NCBI GenBank assembly: GCA_963402885.1 | Contig: OY727094.1 | Location: 22,632,501 to 22,696,500 of the forward strand | Source of the DNA: Antedon bifida | Lineage: Eukaryota > Echinodermata > Crinoidea > Comatulida > Antedonidae | Length of the DNA stretch: 64,000 nucleotides | Reading direction: 5' to 3' | Shown here: in pieces, positions 43,261 to 54,200 of the stretch | How positions within the stretch are numbered: the stretch's first letter is position 1 | Layout: each line of letters starts with the position of its first letter | The notes under the pieces: generated by a model | Seen by the model: only the letters and a program-made list of their open reading frames with translations | Databases searched by the model: none | Told to the model about the DNA's origin: nothing | Position numbers and translations under genes: made by a program

Positions 43261-45377
43261 CTGGTGACTATGGCCCTGAAGGTTCAGACATTGAATTTAC
43301 ATAGCAATAACGCATTTATTATTTAACATCATATTTATACAGGATTTCACAATAAGGTATAAATGCACTTGTTTTATATTGTGGTCCTGTCTCCTGTCAA
43401 GTTTCAGTTTCATGAAAAGAAATGAGATCTGTAATTTAGAATCTATATATAAATTATGGTTAATTCTGCCTTGGATACCTACCTGAACTATCTCAGATGT
43501 ACCGCGAAATGTAAATTTGATAACAGTTTTCACTATTACGATATTGTTCCATATTTCTATCTTAGGAATATATTACAAAGAGTTTTAAAACAAAATTTCT
43601 GATTTCATCGGTAGATTTTCAACTCAATTTCAATTGTACGCGGTCAAAGTAATTTCCAGGTTCACGATGAGTTCACAGGTTCACCTTGCAACTACCTGGT
43701 TTCAGTTAAGTTGGTCGTTAGTGGCTATAGCTATTTTAGTTTTTTGTTTATTTTCGGATCGGACCACGCATGTGAAGGTATAATTTTATAATGCAGGCCT
43801 ATATCAATATTCTGATGTTTTCAGTTAAAATTGTTTTTAACATTTTGAATATATATTTATTGTTTTTATATTAAGTGATATTTTATTGTAATTTTGTTTT
43901 AATATTTTGATCGTATGTTCTACCTTTCTAAATGTCTTTTATATTTTTATATTGCATTTTATTGTTCTGAGTGAAACGCTTTTGTTAAACTTCAATCTTT
44001 CGTTTGATTGCAATAAAGTTCTATTCGTATTCGTAAGGTACAGTAGTTAAAAAATAAAATGCCGATAGCCGAGTTTTATTGAATAAGCTGGCAGGAATAA
44101 CTGTAGGCTATCTGTGTCCCATTAGGGCCCATATTGTAAGCCATCTAAAACATCTTCCTTCTTGGGCCGAAACGGCCTACACTGTCGCGGAAGTTAGTTT
44201 CAAAAGATGTTTAAATTAAATAATTTATTAATGATGGTATTTATTTGAATAAACGCCTCCCCAATAAAACATCACTTTGAATAATAATCGCCTACACCCA
44301 CCTACCCAACTATCTAATAAACGCCCATCCACATTTATACACACAATATTGTATTATATTTATAATAACACAATTATACTATTTGTAATAGAATTCATCA
44401 CACTGTTAACTACAATTTACCAATCATTTATTATTTTTTACCACTTTTCATATCTACTAGAGGATTTTATTTGATTATAAATGTTACGATATTATTAAAA
44501 CTAAACAATCCCTCGAATAAGCATCTCCCTCAAATGAACTCTGCCTCTCCACCTCCGCCCTATAAGGGCCCTACCAAACAATAAACACTATACTTTAAAA
44601 TGTTATTAATCATCTAAGACACTGTGAAACAGAGTAGGTTTAGTTTTTCGAATGTCAAGCATTTTCAATAATGGTAACCGACAGAAAATGTACAAGGAGA
44701 ACGTCCTTCTAAAACCTTTTTACCCGAGTCATTATCATTCCGAGAACCATCGTTTACAATTCCTAGAGAGGAGCGAGCGAAGCGAGCTCACCCTCTAGTT
44801 AGACGTAATTGTTGTTGAATATTTGATATAAATTGGTAAGTTGTTCCATACTTTTGCAACTCCAACTTTGAACGATTAGTTAATTTAAGAGTCATAGTGG
44901 TGTATTATATATCTGTTATATAGAGAACATTAACAACTTTGGACAGCCTTATATTTAGACAATCCTGTGAGAAGTGACAATTTTAGAACATTGTGTACAA
45001 ACAACAATTTATGCACACATATTTTTAAAAAATTATTTAAAGAATTTAATTTTTAGTGGCGGCCATTTTGAAATCCAAGATGGCCGACAGATTATCGCTT
45101 TACATAGTTAAGATTGTATAATGGGTACAGTAATACAATCAAAACGGACTTGTTCGACATTCATAATTTGTATTATTGGTGATATTCTGATTTTTAATAG
45201 GGTTATTTGAATGTTGGCGGCCATCTTGAATTTGGTCCTTTAAATGTCTTTTGAAAAAATGGCAACATATTTTTTTTCATTCCTTATATTATCAAGATAT
45301 GAAATAAAGTCAAAGTTTGCTTTTAACAAAAAATATACACGACATTCATATAAACGACATACCAGCCTACACTACTA

Positions 45378-45739
45378 GGACGATAACGATCGACGATATA
45401 TAAGCATGCATTTTTTTTACATAAAACAAAAGAAATTAGATTTTCGTTCTAGAACTATAGGATAATCATTGTCATCATACTGTCTTTGATAAAAATAATT
45501 TTTAAAAATTCCAATCATATGACGTCATGATAAATAAAAACAATAAAATCGTTGTATTGCCACGATATTATTGCTCTTACTAATCATGACGTCATTTGAT
45601 TGGACGTGTGAAAATATCATTTTCATCAAAAGAAGCGTAGATGGTTATTCTATAGTTCTAGAATGAAAAGTTTTTATTAATTTTTTTGTTTTATGTATGA
45701 AAAATGCCTTTATCTATTTATCGTCGATCGTTATCGTCC
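45378..45739. mobile_element. Palindromic TA-target MITE in element B's right arm
   Basis: Ends GGACGATAACGATCGACGAT and its inverse; TA at 45376–45377 and 45740–45741. The interior is also self-complementary ('ttctagaacta', 'atgacgtcat'). 362 bp. Confidence 0.85.
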
Positions 45740-46019
45740 TAATGTAAATGGGCCTTTTATCTTTACTTGCATGTTCAGATGACTCCGGTAATTTACCTGT
45801 TTGTTGAAAATTGCTGAGTTTGACCCGATAGTGCCACTACCTCATTAAACTATAGTAAATACGTTAGAAAAACACACCGAAAAGCCCCATTCAATTTCTA
45901 GGCCATTAATAACAGATTATAGCAATCATTCGATAACATTAATCATAATATATTAATACCTAAGTTGCAGGCACCTGGTGCTAGCCAGACATGGGTTTGT
46001 ATAAACCTAACAAAATATA

Positions 46020-46465
46020 TTACAATATTTCCTACCAAAGGTGGTAACTCTAAAGTTGTCACCCTCCGTGCAGGTATTCCACAAGGAACTAAATTGGGTT
46101 CCTTTCCATGAATGCATCAAATAATATTACCACTCTTAAGTATGTTGATGATATGACGATGATCGAGTCCACATTTAAAAACGATATTAATAGACGCAAT
46201 ATGCAGATAGAAATGGACTCGACAGTTTGAGCAAATTGAAATTTTATGAAACTTAATCCAAGTAAATTGTGCTTCTATGAAGGTCACTTTCCTTTATGAA
46301 AACACCACTTAATATAGAACTGTTAAGTATATTATTAACGAAATTATTAGGCGCGCGTACATTAGGCCTATTAGTTCTGATTTTACATGGAACCACCTCC
46401 AAGTTCAAGATATTATAAAACGTGCTAATGCGTATAAATTCATTGCCAACGGCTGACCTTCTTGT
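46020..46465 (+). pseudogene. RT fragment with YVDDMT box
   Basis: GGNSKVVTLRAGIPQGTKLG then, after a frame change, LKYVDDMTMIEST (46136–46175) and NFMKLNPSK (motif D/E region). A reverse transcriptase unlike the CR1/L2 pieces elsewhere in this window, very degraded. Confidence 0.65.
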
Positions 46466-46476
46466 GATTTACTTGG

Positions 46477-46540
46477 CAGAGGTGGCGCCAGGATCTTCCC
46501 GACACGGGGGACAAATTCTACGGGGTGGTTGGGGGTGGTT
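46477..46540 (+). mobile_element. Solo end of the 8935–11207 hAT family
   Basis: CAGAGGTGGCGCCAGGATCT then 'tcccgacacgggggac' closely matches the left end at 8935. No right end found nearby. Confidence 0.7.
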
Positions 46541-48169
46541 AGACCTACTAGCGAGCAACATTAGGCCCTTGGGCTGATCTGATAAAATAGAGCTGCTAGA
46601 TCAATTATACATTGATATAATCATGAAAGTTAAAAACTAGAAGTCTACATAACAAGCCCGCGTACCATGGTTGGAATGGAGCTAAGCAAATTTAGAAAAA
46701 TCTAGGTTCCCCAATACCATATATACATCCTCAAAACAGTTAGGTATCAAATACCAGATAGTAGTCTCTGCTTTATGATCATTTCAGATAATAGATAATT
46801 AAGAGCCATTGTCTGTAAGAATCAAAGAAATATCAAAAATAGTGGCAGACTCAAAAAAATGGATTTCTTTCAAATTTTGCACATGGCTATATATGTGTTG
46901 AGAGAAATCAAATATGAAGTATTTTTTATTTCACACATATATTTCCATGGCAACGGCCAAATTTGTGTTTTTGACAAATTTTGTCCTTTTTTAAGGTTTT
47001 TTAAAATGGATATTGGTACTACTTTGATGAACGGTATTTTTGTTTTGTTCATTTAATTATAAAAAATAATTAGTGTATGCATAATAACAATGCATTGTGT
47101 ACCTGTTTCATATTTTTTTTAAATTTTTGATTTCATACTTTGGGAGATACCATTTATTTAAAAAGGGGTGTTTTTCACTTTTTTTTAATTGTTAAATGCA
47201 ACTAAACTTTACTTCACCATAACGCCCAAAGTGGTGTTTTTTTTTAGCTGATTTATTACAAATAGGTAGTTCTAATGTTTAATAAGTGATTTCTAAAATA
47301 AAATACTGGGGTATTTTAAAAATCTACAAGCAGTGTTGCGAGAAACATAGGCATTTTTATAAAAAAAAACATGGTATATTGGTAAAAACATTTTATTTTC
47401 TTTGGTTATCTGATTTGAAACTCATTTGTCAGAAAAATTCTTAATGTTTTATATAGTTCTAGTTGTGTTGTGAGAAAAAAAACCAATATTTTTAATTATA
47501 GATTCTGTAATTCCCAGTTTTAATGTCATTTTATAGGTTTATCCTCTGTAAATTTGAATAAATTATCATATCGTTGTGATTTTTTTTCCCTTTGCAACAG
47601 ATTACTCATCTCTTATTTTGAAGCTCCTCTTTCATTTTTTTACTTCTTTTATTTGCTAACCTAAACAGACCCCACATGCCCATCCACCACCACTTCCGAC
47701 TACACCCCCACCCCACCTCCCCTTACCCCGACAATAACCACAAAAAGATAAACTGCAACACTTTGGTCGGTCATCCACTATAGAGTGTCAAATTCATGCA
47801 TTCAAGCACAACCCACACTGCCGCTACCATCGCCCCAACCAATAGACCGATTCAAACTCCTCCATCCCACCCCCTCCACCTTTCTCCAAGCCCCCACCCA
47901 CCCCAAGTTAAAAATTGCAATACAAAAGATAGGACATAAAGTTAAGTTTTTAGACCCTCGTCTCCAACCCCCTAACTATTTAAAACTCCTGGATCTACCA
48001 CTTTCCCCTCCCCAAAATTGAACCAATCAAAAGTCAATGATATACTCAGATATGTTAATGCTACATAACAAATATTGAAGCTCTGATGTGAAATTTCATT
48101 TCATTTAAGGTCAGCATGTAAAATATCACACTTTATATTAAATATTGGTTTTAAATTCTATATTTTTTT

Positions 48170-49960
48170 TACTGTGATGGTTGGATTCAGTAGTAATTAT
48201 TAATTAATAATTATCTGATAATTATTTAATTTCCCTTAGTTATGCATAGCAACAGTTACTATGGTCTAAAATTGAGATATTCTTTAGATTTTTCATACTT
48301 ATCTTATACAAATTTAAATTTGTAGATTATTAGTAGGCATCCCTTATTAGCATTTTCAAATTACCATTTCACAAGGTCATATTCGTAAGGATTCTGTGAT
48401 TATTTTTGTTCATGAAAACCCCATATTTTATTTACAGCGGGCACCTCCCATAAACGGCCACCTCCCTTAACGAATGCACTTTGAAAAGCCTGTTTGTTCT
48501 ATCTAATTAGTGCATTTGGTACCTACCGTAAGCGGCCACCTCCCGTAAGCAGCTGCGGGCACCTTTTTATACTAAAAATGAGATTTTTTGTATGATAAAT
48601 GACCTCCCGTAAGCGGCCACCCGAAAAATGTGATACTTATTGCATGGACCTATGAATTAGAGGTCCATGTTTATTGTATTTCTTTATATATTAGCTTTAT
48701 TTCGAAGCGGTTTTAAAAACATTACTGTGAAGAGATGAGAAAACTACACAGATTTTGACCGACCATTTTTCATATGATAAAAGCTTTTAAAATTTGTCTA
48801 AAAATGCTAAAAAATACTAAACCACCTGATTATAAATAATAATACAATTAGATGGAAAATTGAAAGGCTCTTTTCGTTAAGAATATCGTATATAGCCATA
48901 ATACGTGATTTTGGCCCTTTATCGGCAGAACCTACCGTAAGGGGTCACCACCCGTAAGCGGCCACTTTTCCAGGTCCCGAGGATGGCCACTTACGGGAGG
49001 TTCAATTGTATTTAAAAAAACAATTATCCTTAGTTACGCATAGAAACAGGTTCTAAGATAACATAAATAATACATTTTGACATAATTTGACCCAACAAAT
49101 GACCCTTTCACAAGGTCAGACATTTTCTGGGATTCAGTAGGTAAGTAAATTTGGGAAAAGGTAGTAAAGCTATGTAATCAATTGTTTGTAGTCATGAAAC
49201 CCCATATTAAAAATATGGTACTTAATTACGTATAGAAACAGTTGCTACAGTACACTATAGGTAAAATGTTGATGTCATTTGACCTCAATATGTAAAATAT
49301 AATTTTTTTTTCATGAAAACTCCATATTTTATTTTAAAAAAATATCCTTAGTTACGTAAACAGGTTTAAGATAACACTAAAGGTCAATTTTTTACCTTTA
49401 TTCAGATTTGTCAAGACTTTCTTTCTGAGATTATTAGGATTCAGTATTTAAAGTAAATTTGGTAGTAGAAATGTAAAACTATGTAGAAAAAATGTTTTGT
49501 ATTTATAAAAAACCCCTTATTTTAAAAATATTTTAGCATAGAAACAGTTACTATGGTAAAATGTTGACCTCATTTGACCTCAAAATGAATGAATTTATAA
49601 GGTCAAGTTTGTCATCACTTTAAGATTATTAGAATGCAGTAGAAGTAAAATTGAGAAAAATTACAAATGCAATAAATTCTTTGTATTTATAAAAACGCCA
49701 TTTTTTACGTTTTTTTTTCAAAATTACTTTCCTTAGTTACACATAGAAATGGTTGCTAAGGTAACACAATAGGTAAAAAATAAAAATTGTTGAGAATTTT
49801 TTATGAACTATCTTGTATTTTTTATTTTGAAATTAAACATTAATAGTTGTAGTAAAGTGGGGACCTGTCCTGTTTTGCATTCTGACCCCTTTTGACCTCA
49901 AATGACCTATTTACAAGGTCAGATTTTTTGGGAGATCTTTCTGTATCTCTTTACACAAAA
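48170..49960 (+). repeat. Degenerate ~200-bp tandem repeat with TGACCTCA sites
   Basis: Each unit has 'agttacgcatagaaacagtt' (variants at 48237, 49033, 49223, 49332, 49537, 49736), then 'tttgacctca' or 'aaggtca', then 'gattcagta' and 'aaaccccatatttta'. Interrupted by the MITE at 48435–49008. Confidence 0.68.
48435..49008. mobile_element. MITE with 'cctcccgtaagcggccac' repeats
   Basis: Ends CAGCGGGCACCTCCC and (inverted) CAATTGAACCTCCC; TATTTA flanks both sides (48429–48434, 49009–49014). The word 'cccgtaagcggccac' or close variants occur at least five times near the ends. No ORF. Confidence 0.68.
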
Positions 49961-50879
49961 TAGATGTAAAAATTTATAAAAACCATTGACGCAATTATTT
50001 CAAAGTTTAACATTATTTTCCATCAACTAAATATTTCAATGCAAAATACTGTTTTTCTGGCAATTAATTGAAATAAACCTGGCAACACATTCTCATATTT
50101 TATCTAAACTATTCGTATGACTCTAGTAGCATTATGACAAGCCACATATACATTTTATTATTGTATTAGCCATATTTAAATTGTGTTTCATGTGTTTTGT
50201 TTGTTGATATTTTGTTTGTATTTTTTTGTATTTTTCGTATTTTCCTGGCAACACGAAACCTATGTACAAAATTTACCCCAGTGTTTTTTTCGTGATTATT
50301 GTTGACAAACCTATTGACTATCAAATTACAAAAGTTCATTGATATAAAAACACCACTTTGGAAGTTATAGGTACGTTTATGAGGTATACTTTTATAAAAA
50401 AAATATTTTTTAAAAACACCCCTTTTTAAAATAATGGTATCAACCAAACTCCATTTTGTAAATTTTTTTTTTCTACATTAAATGGAACTCAATACATGTT
50501 GTTTACACTGCAATAAACAAAAACTGTATACTGTAAGTATTTTTAGTTAAAATAAGTATACAAGTTTGTACTTTTTCACTATAGAAAATCTGTGAAAAAT
50601 GGCAAAAACATCAAAATTTGGATAATTGACCGTTGTCATGGCAACGGAGGCTAAAAATTAAAATGAATGTTGTAGATATGCTTTTTATTGAAATGTCTAT
50701 TCATGGTAAAAATTTGAGCGAAATCCATTTTTTTACATCTGCCACCAAATCTTTGATTTTTACAGACAATGGCTCTTAATAGGCCATTATTTCTTAATTA
50801 TTAAATGGAATATCAATTGAAAAAAGGCATCATTTTAATGAAGAAAAAACAATAAATTAAACTGTTACGTCAAAAAGTC

Positions 50880-51130
50880 GAGCGGCGTTTTTTCTAAGAA
50901 ATATTTCTTGTTCTATTTCAGTCCAGGAAGGTACGTCTCTCTATTTTATGGACACATACTGTAGTGTCGCTATGTTGGACTCACAAAAGCAGTAACGGCG
51001 CTCCATACTACTCATGCCATGTGTGTGGTGTGTCACCTCCATCCATACTCGCGTCGTGCATGCAACAAAAGTGTACCAATCTTTATCTTGTGTAAACTAT
51101 TTTGTGTATCTGTTTTTGGTGTAGAGTAGC
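50880..51130 (+). promoter_or_regulatory. EXOSC10: Probable EXOSC10 5' flank and 5' UTR
   Basis: This 250-bp block between the Kolobok-like element and the EXOSC10 ATG is less AT-rich than its surroundings and has no TATA box near the ATG. Assigned by position only. Confidence 0.35.
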
Positions 51131-51232
51131 ATGGAGACTCCTAGTAGTAGGCCTAATGATAATTCAAAAGTACCGAGTTCCTCAACAACAGCCATTGATT
51201 CGCAGAGTGAAGAGGTTAACGTTTATACTCAA
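51131..51232 (+). CDS. EXOSC10: EXOSC10 exon 1
   Basis: ATG in context gtagcATGG; METPSSRP…VNVYTQ, 34 codons, donor CAA/GTAAGT, phase 0 with exon 2. Ser/Thr-rich and not conserved in sequence, as in human. Confidence 0.75.
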
Positions 51233-54200
51233 GTAAGTAACCTAGCTAGCCTAGCCTAGGCCCTAGATAAGGCTACTTTCGGTTCAGGGACGATTCGGCC
51301 CTGAGACGATTCGGCCCGGGACTATTCGGCCCACTTTTGGTGAGACGATTCGGCCCACTTTTGGGCCGAAACGTCCCACTTTGTGGGCCGAAACGTCTCA
51401 CTTTAGACCAAATTCATATTCATTTTTTTTTGTATTTATCCAGTTTTTAAAGGTGTTTAACAATCCGTATTTATTGATATTGACAATCTTGATATAATAT
51501 GTATAGGCCTAATAAATTACTTAAAAAACCTAATTTTATATTCAATTTATTACTTCGAAAACTTTGTTTATTTCGTGCATTCGCCAAGCGGCCAAGAGAG
51601 GGCGTAACTTGTTTACATCGTTCGCATGACTAAAAAATGATCATTTTCGACAATGTCTTCAAAATGTTTGCTTTATTGCATCTTTATCCCTAGTAGTACT
51701 ACCCCATAGTCTCTCTGAAAATAAAGTTTGGGGAAAAAGCTTATTTTATGCTTATAAATGCATATCAAAGCCGATAAATTTAAGTGTGCCGAATCGTCCC
51801 GGGCCGAATCGTCCCGGGCCGAATAGTCCCGGGCCGAATCGTCCCAGGGCCGAATCGTCCCGTTACCCTACTTTCTTGGTAAGCAGACGATCAGGGCCAT
51901 GCCATCATGGACAATCGGGGCGCCACGGACAATCGGGACCATCATAGAGACGATCGGGCCCCTTTTTTACATAAGGTTTTCTGTAATGGTTATTTTTTAT
52001 TTGTTTTATGAGTATTTATTATCAGTAATAAGTAATTAAATTGTTGTTTTTCATGCTGCTGCTTTATCCAGCTATGTCCCAAGAGGACTACTCATTCAGA
52101 AGCTAAAGCAAGTAGCATGAAAAACAAGCCAGCTACGTCCCAAGAGGACTACTCATTCAGAAGCTAAAGCAAGCAGCAGTTATAGTTCTAGAGACTGACG
52201 TTTTTGATAATTTGTAAACTAGGACGGTCATGCTAAAATTACAAACCCCAAAGCACATCTGGGAGAAGAGAGTATGAAAAAATTTGCTGATAATACAGTA
52301 TTATAGATGCATGTAGACAGTAATTTGTAAAATCTTGTTCAATAAATAATGACTTTGTTCTTGCTGTCAACATAGGCCAGTATTATAATAATTCACTGTC
52401 AAATAATCAAGACATTATTTCTGGTATTTCCCAATCTAGGCCGATATTATAATACTGTAATTCGCTGTCAGACAATCATTGAATTATTATCAAAACAGTC
52501 CATATAATAGTAAAGTTTTTGTTTGTAATAGGATACAATTTGTTGACACTTGAAGCATCTCGGCTTGATGAAGTGATCCCCTGACTTTACCGTAGCAATA
52601 AAATAAACTAAATTGACAGAAATGGAGTCTGTTTAGTACAGTACAGAAAGAAATTACTGCTTTGTATCTACGCGTAGCCTTTCGTAGCCTATGCGTAGGT
52701 AGATCGTAGGTCATTGTTCTGTCCTACGATGTATTGTTCGTAGCCTACGATGTATTGTTTGTAACCTACGATATATTGTTTGTAGCCTACGATGTATTGT
52801 TCGTAGCCTACGATGTATTGTTCTCTCCTACGATGTATTGTTCGTAGCCTACGATGTATTGTTCGTAGCCTACGATGTATTGTTATGATAATTATCTAGG
52901 CGCGCCTACGTAGGGTGGTTAGTAGGGTTAGTAAACACCATTGTCATCGCCTTTAGAAGCGTTGACAATGCAAACAAACGATGTATTGTTTGCTAATTAA
53001 AATCCTATCTAAAGATAGTAGACGTCAATTTTTGTAGCTGCCCTACGCATCGGTTATCCTAATTTGGACGGAAATCCGCCGACGAAATGACATTGGGCCG
53101 GTGGACCTCAGCTCACGTAGAGAGAGTCGAGGCTAGCCTGTTTCGACGGCCTACACTAAAAATTATTTAATCCTACCTTGGAATTCCTACGAATTATAAA
53201 AACAACGACACCTAACCCAACAAAATATATGCAAAACAAATATATATTCCATATTAAGATTTAACATAGGCCTGGCTTAGGCCTTTTAAAATGATTACGA
53301 CATGTGTATAGAAAAAAGCCCGACCAGAATTTGGAGTGGAAAAAACATGTGAGCAGTTAATTTCAGAGAGAGAGTATTATGTTTCATGTCATGTGACACA
53401 AAATCCAGGTACACGATCTTATTAATCGTCGTCAGACCGGCAGCCACCCTCTCGTACTAAGTTAAAAAAAACACGTGAACGATTGCGGTAAAGCAGAGAG
53501 TATCGCGTTTCATGCCATGTGACCAAAACAACTAGGCACGATATTAATTACGGTCTTCTGTCGGCAGTATTTTTGAGCGACCGATTGAATGTTCTGATAC
53601 TATATTTAGAATGAATTGTTTACGATCTTTTTTTCTCGGCATCGTTTCTGGATGGACTAGACGTTCGCTATATTAGTTGGGCTGTTCGTTGAGGTTCACC
53701 TGTGTTGGATCGTGTCTCTACGTTTACATCGTGGGAAATTTATATTTGCCGTTGAGTAGGTAAACACGCACGAAGGAAAAGATTACGATTAAAAAATATT
53801 ATTTATTTTTTAGTAATTTACAACTTGGTCCTCCGCCAGTTAAATTTAACACATTAATTTCACACCTTCTTAATTACTTCACTAAGAACATCGCAGGGTT
53901 GTTTATAGGTTACAAACTCCCTACGAAGTTCAGAAAGTAGCTCATTGAAAGTTGTTTATTGAGGTTACGAAGCCAAACAATGGAACCTACGAAGCCAACA
54001 ACGTAGTCTACGTTCTATCTACGAAGCTACTTTCTGTACTGTATATTAAAGTAATATTATTTAGACATCATTTTTATTTAAATTATTTAAAAAGCACATC
54101 ATCTTTTACAGCTTCACAGTAGTTTTTATTTTTCAATTTCAATTGCACAATTATGACATATCAAAGTATGAATTCTTGTTGTATAATAAATAATATTTAT

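Larger units (their letters stand above)
41310..45755. mobile_element. Element B: 4.4-kb element with ~330-bp TIRs
   Basis: The left arm (41310–41660) and right arm (about 45020–45377 plus 45740–45755) are inverted repeats: 'ttttttgttaaaagcaaa', 'atatgttgccatttttt', 'aagatggccgccaa' and 'tttcaaaatggccgcca' appear in the same order. Ends are AGGCATTTACA and AGGCCCATTTACA, flanked by TTAA and TTTA, suggesting a worn Kolobok-type target. A MITE sits inside the right arm. Contains a minus-strand pseudogene (41880–43260). Confidence 0.7.
46803..50775. mobile_element. Kolobok-like element (3.97 kb), TTAA target
   Basis: TTAA flanks at 46799–46802 and 50776–50779; ends GAGCCATTGTCTGTAA on both sides. 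Inverted arms extend ~300 bp with 'aaaaaaatggatttc' and 'ttgccatg(a/g)caacg'-type similarity (46803–47100 vs 50450–50775). The interior is non-coding: a pyrimidine-rich stretch (47660–48015), degenerate ~200-bp repeats, and an inserted MITE. Directly upstream of EXOSC10. Confidence 0.82.

Noticed and set aside
43669..43782. ATG frame MSSQVHLATTWFQLSW… with a hydrophobic stretch ending at GTATAA
   Set aside because: Looks like a signal-anchor first exon, but lies inside element B with no downstream exon I can find; 38 codons could be chance.
47785..48021. Pro/Leu-rich plus-strand frame of 78 codons
   Set aside because: Pyrimidine-rich low-complexity DNA inside the Kolobok-like element; no homology recognised.
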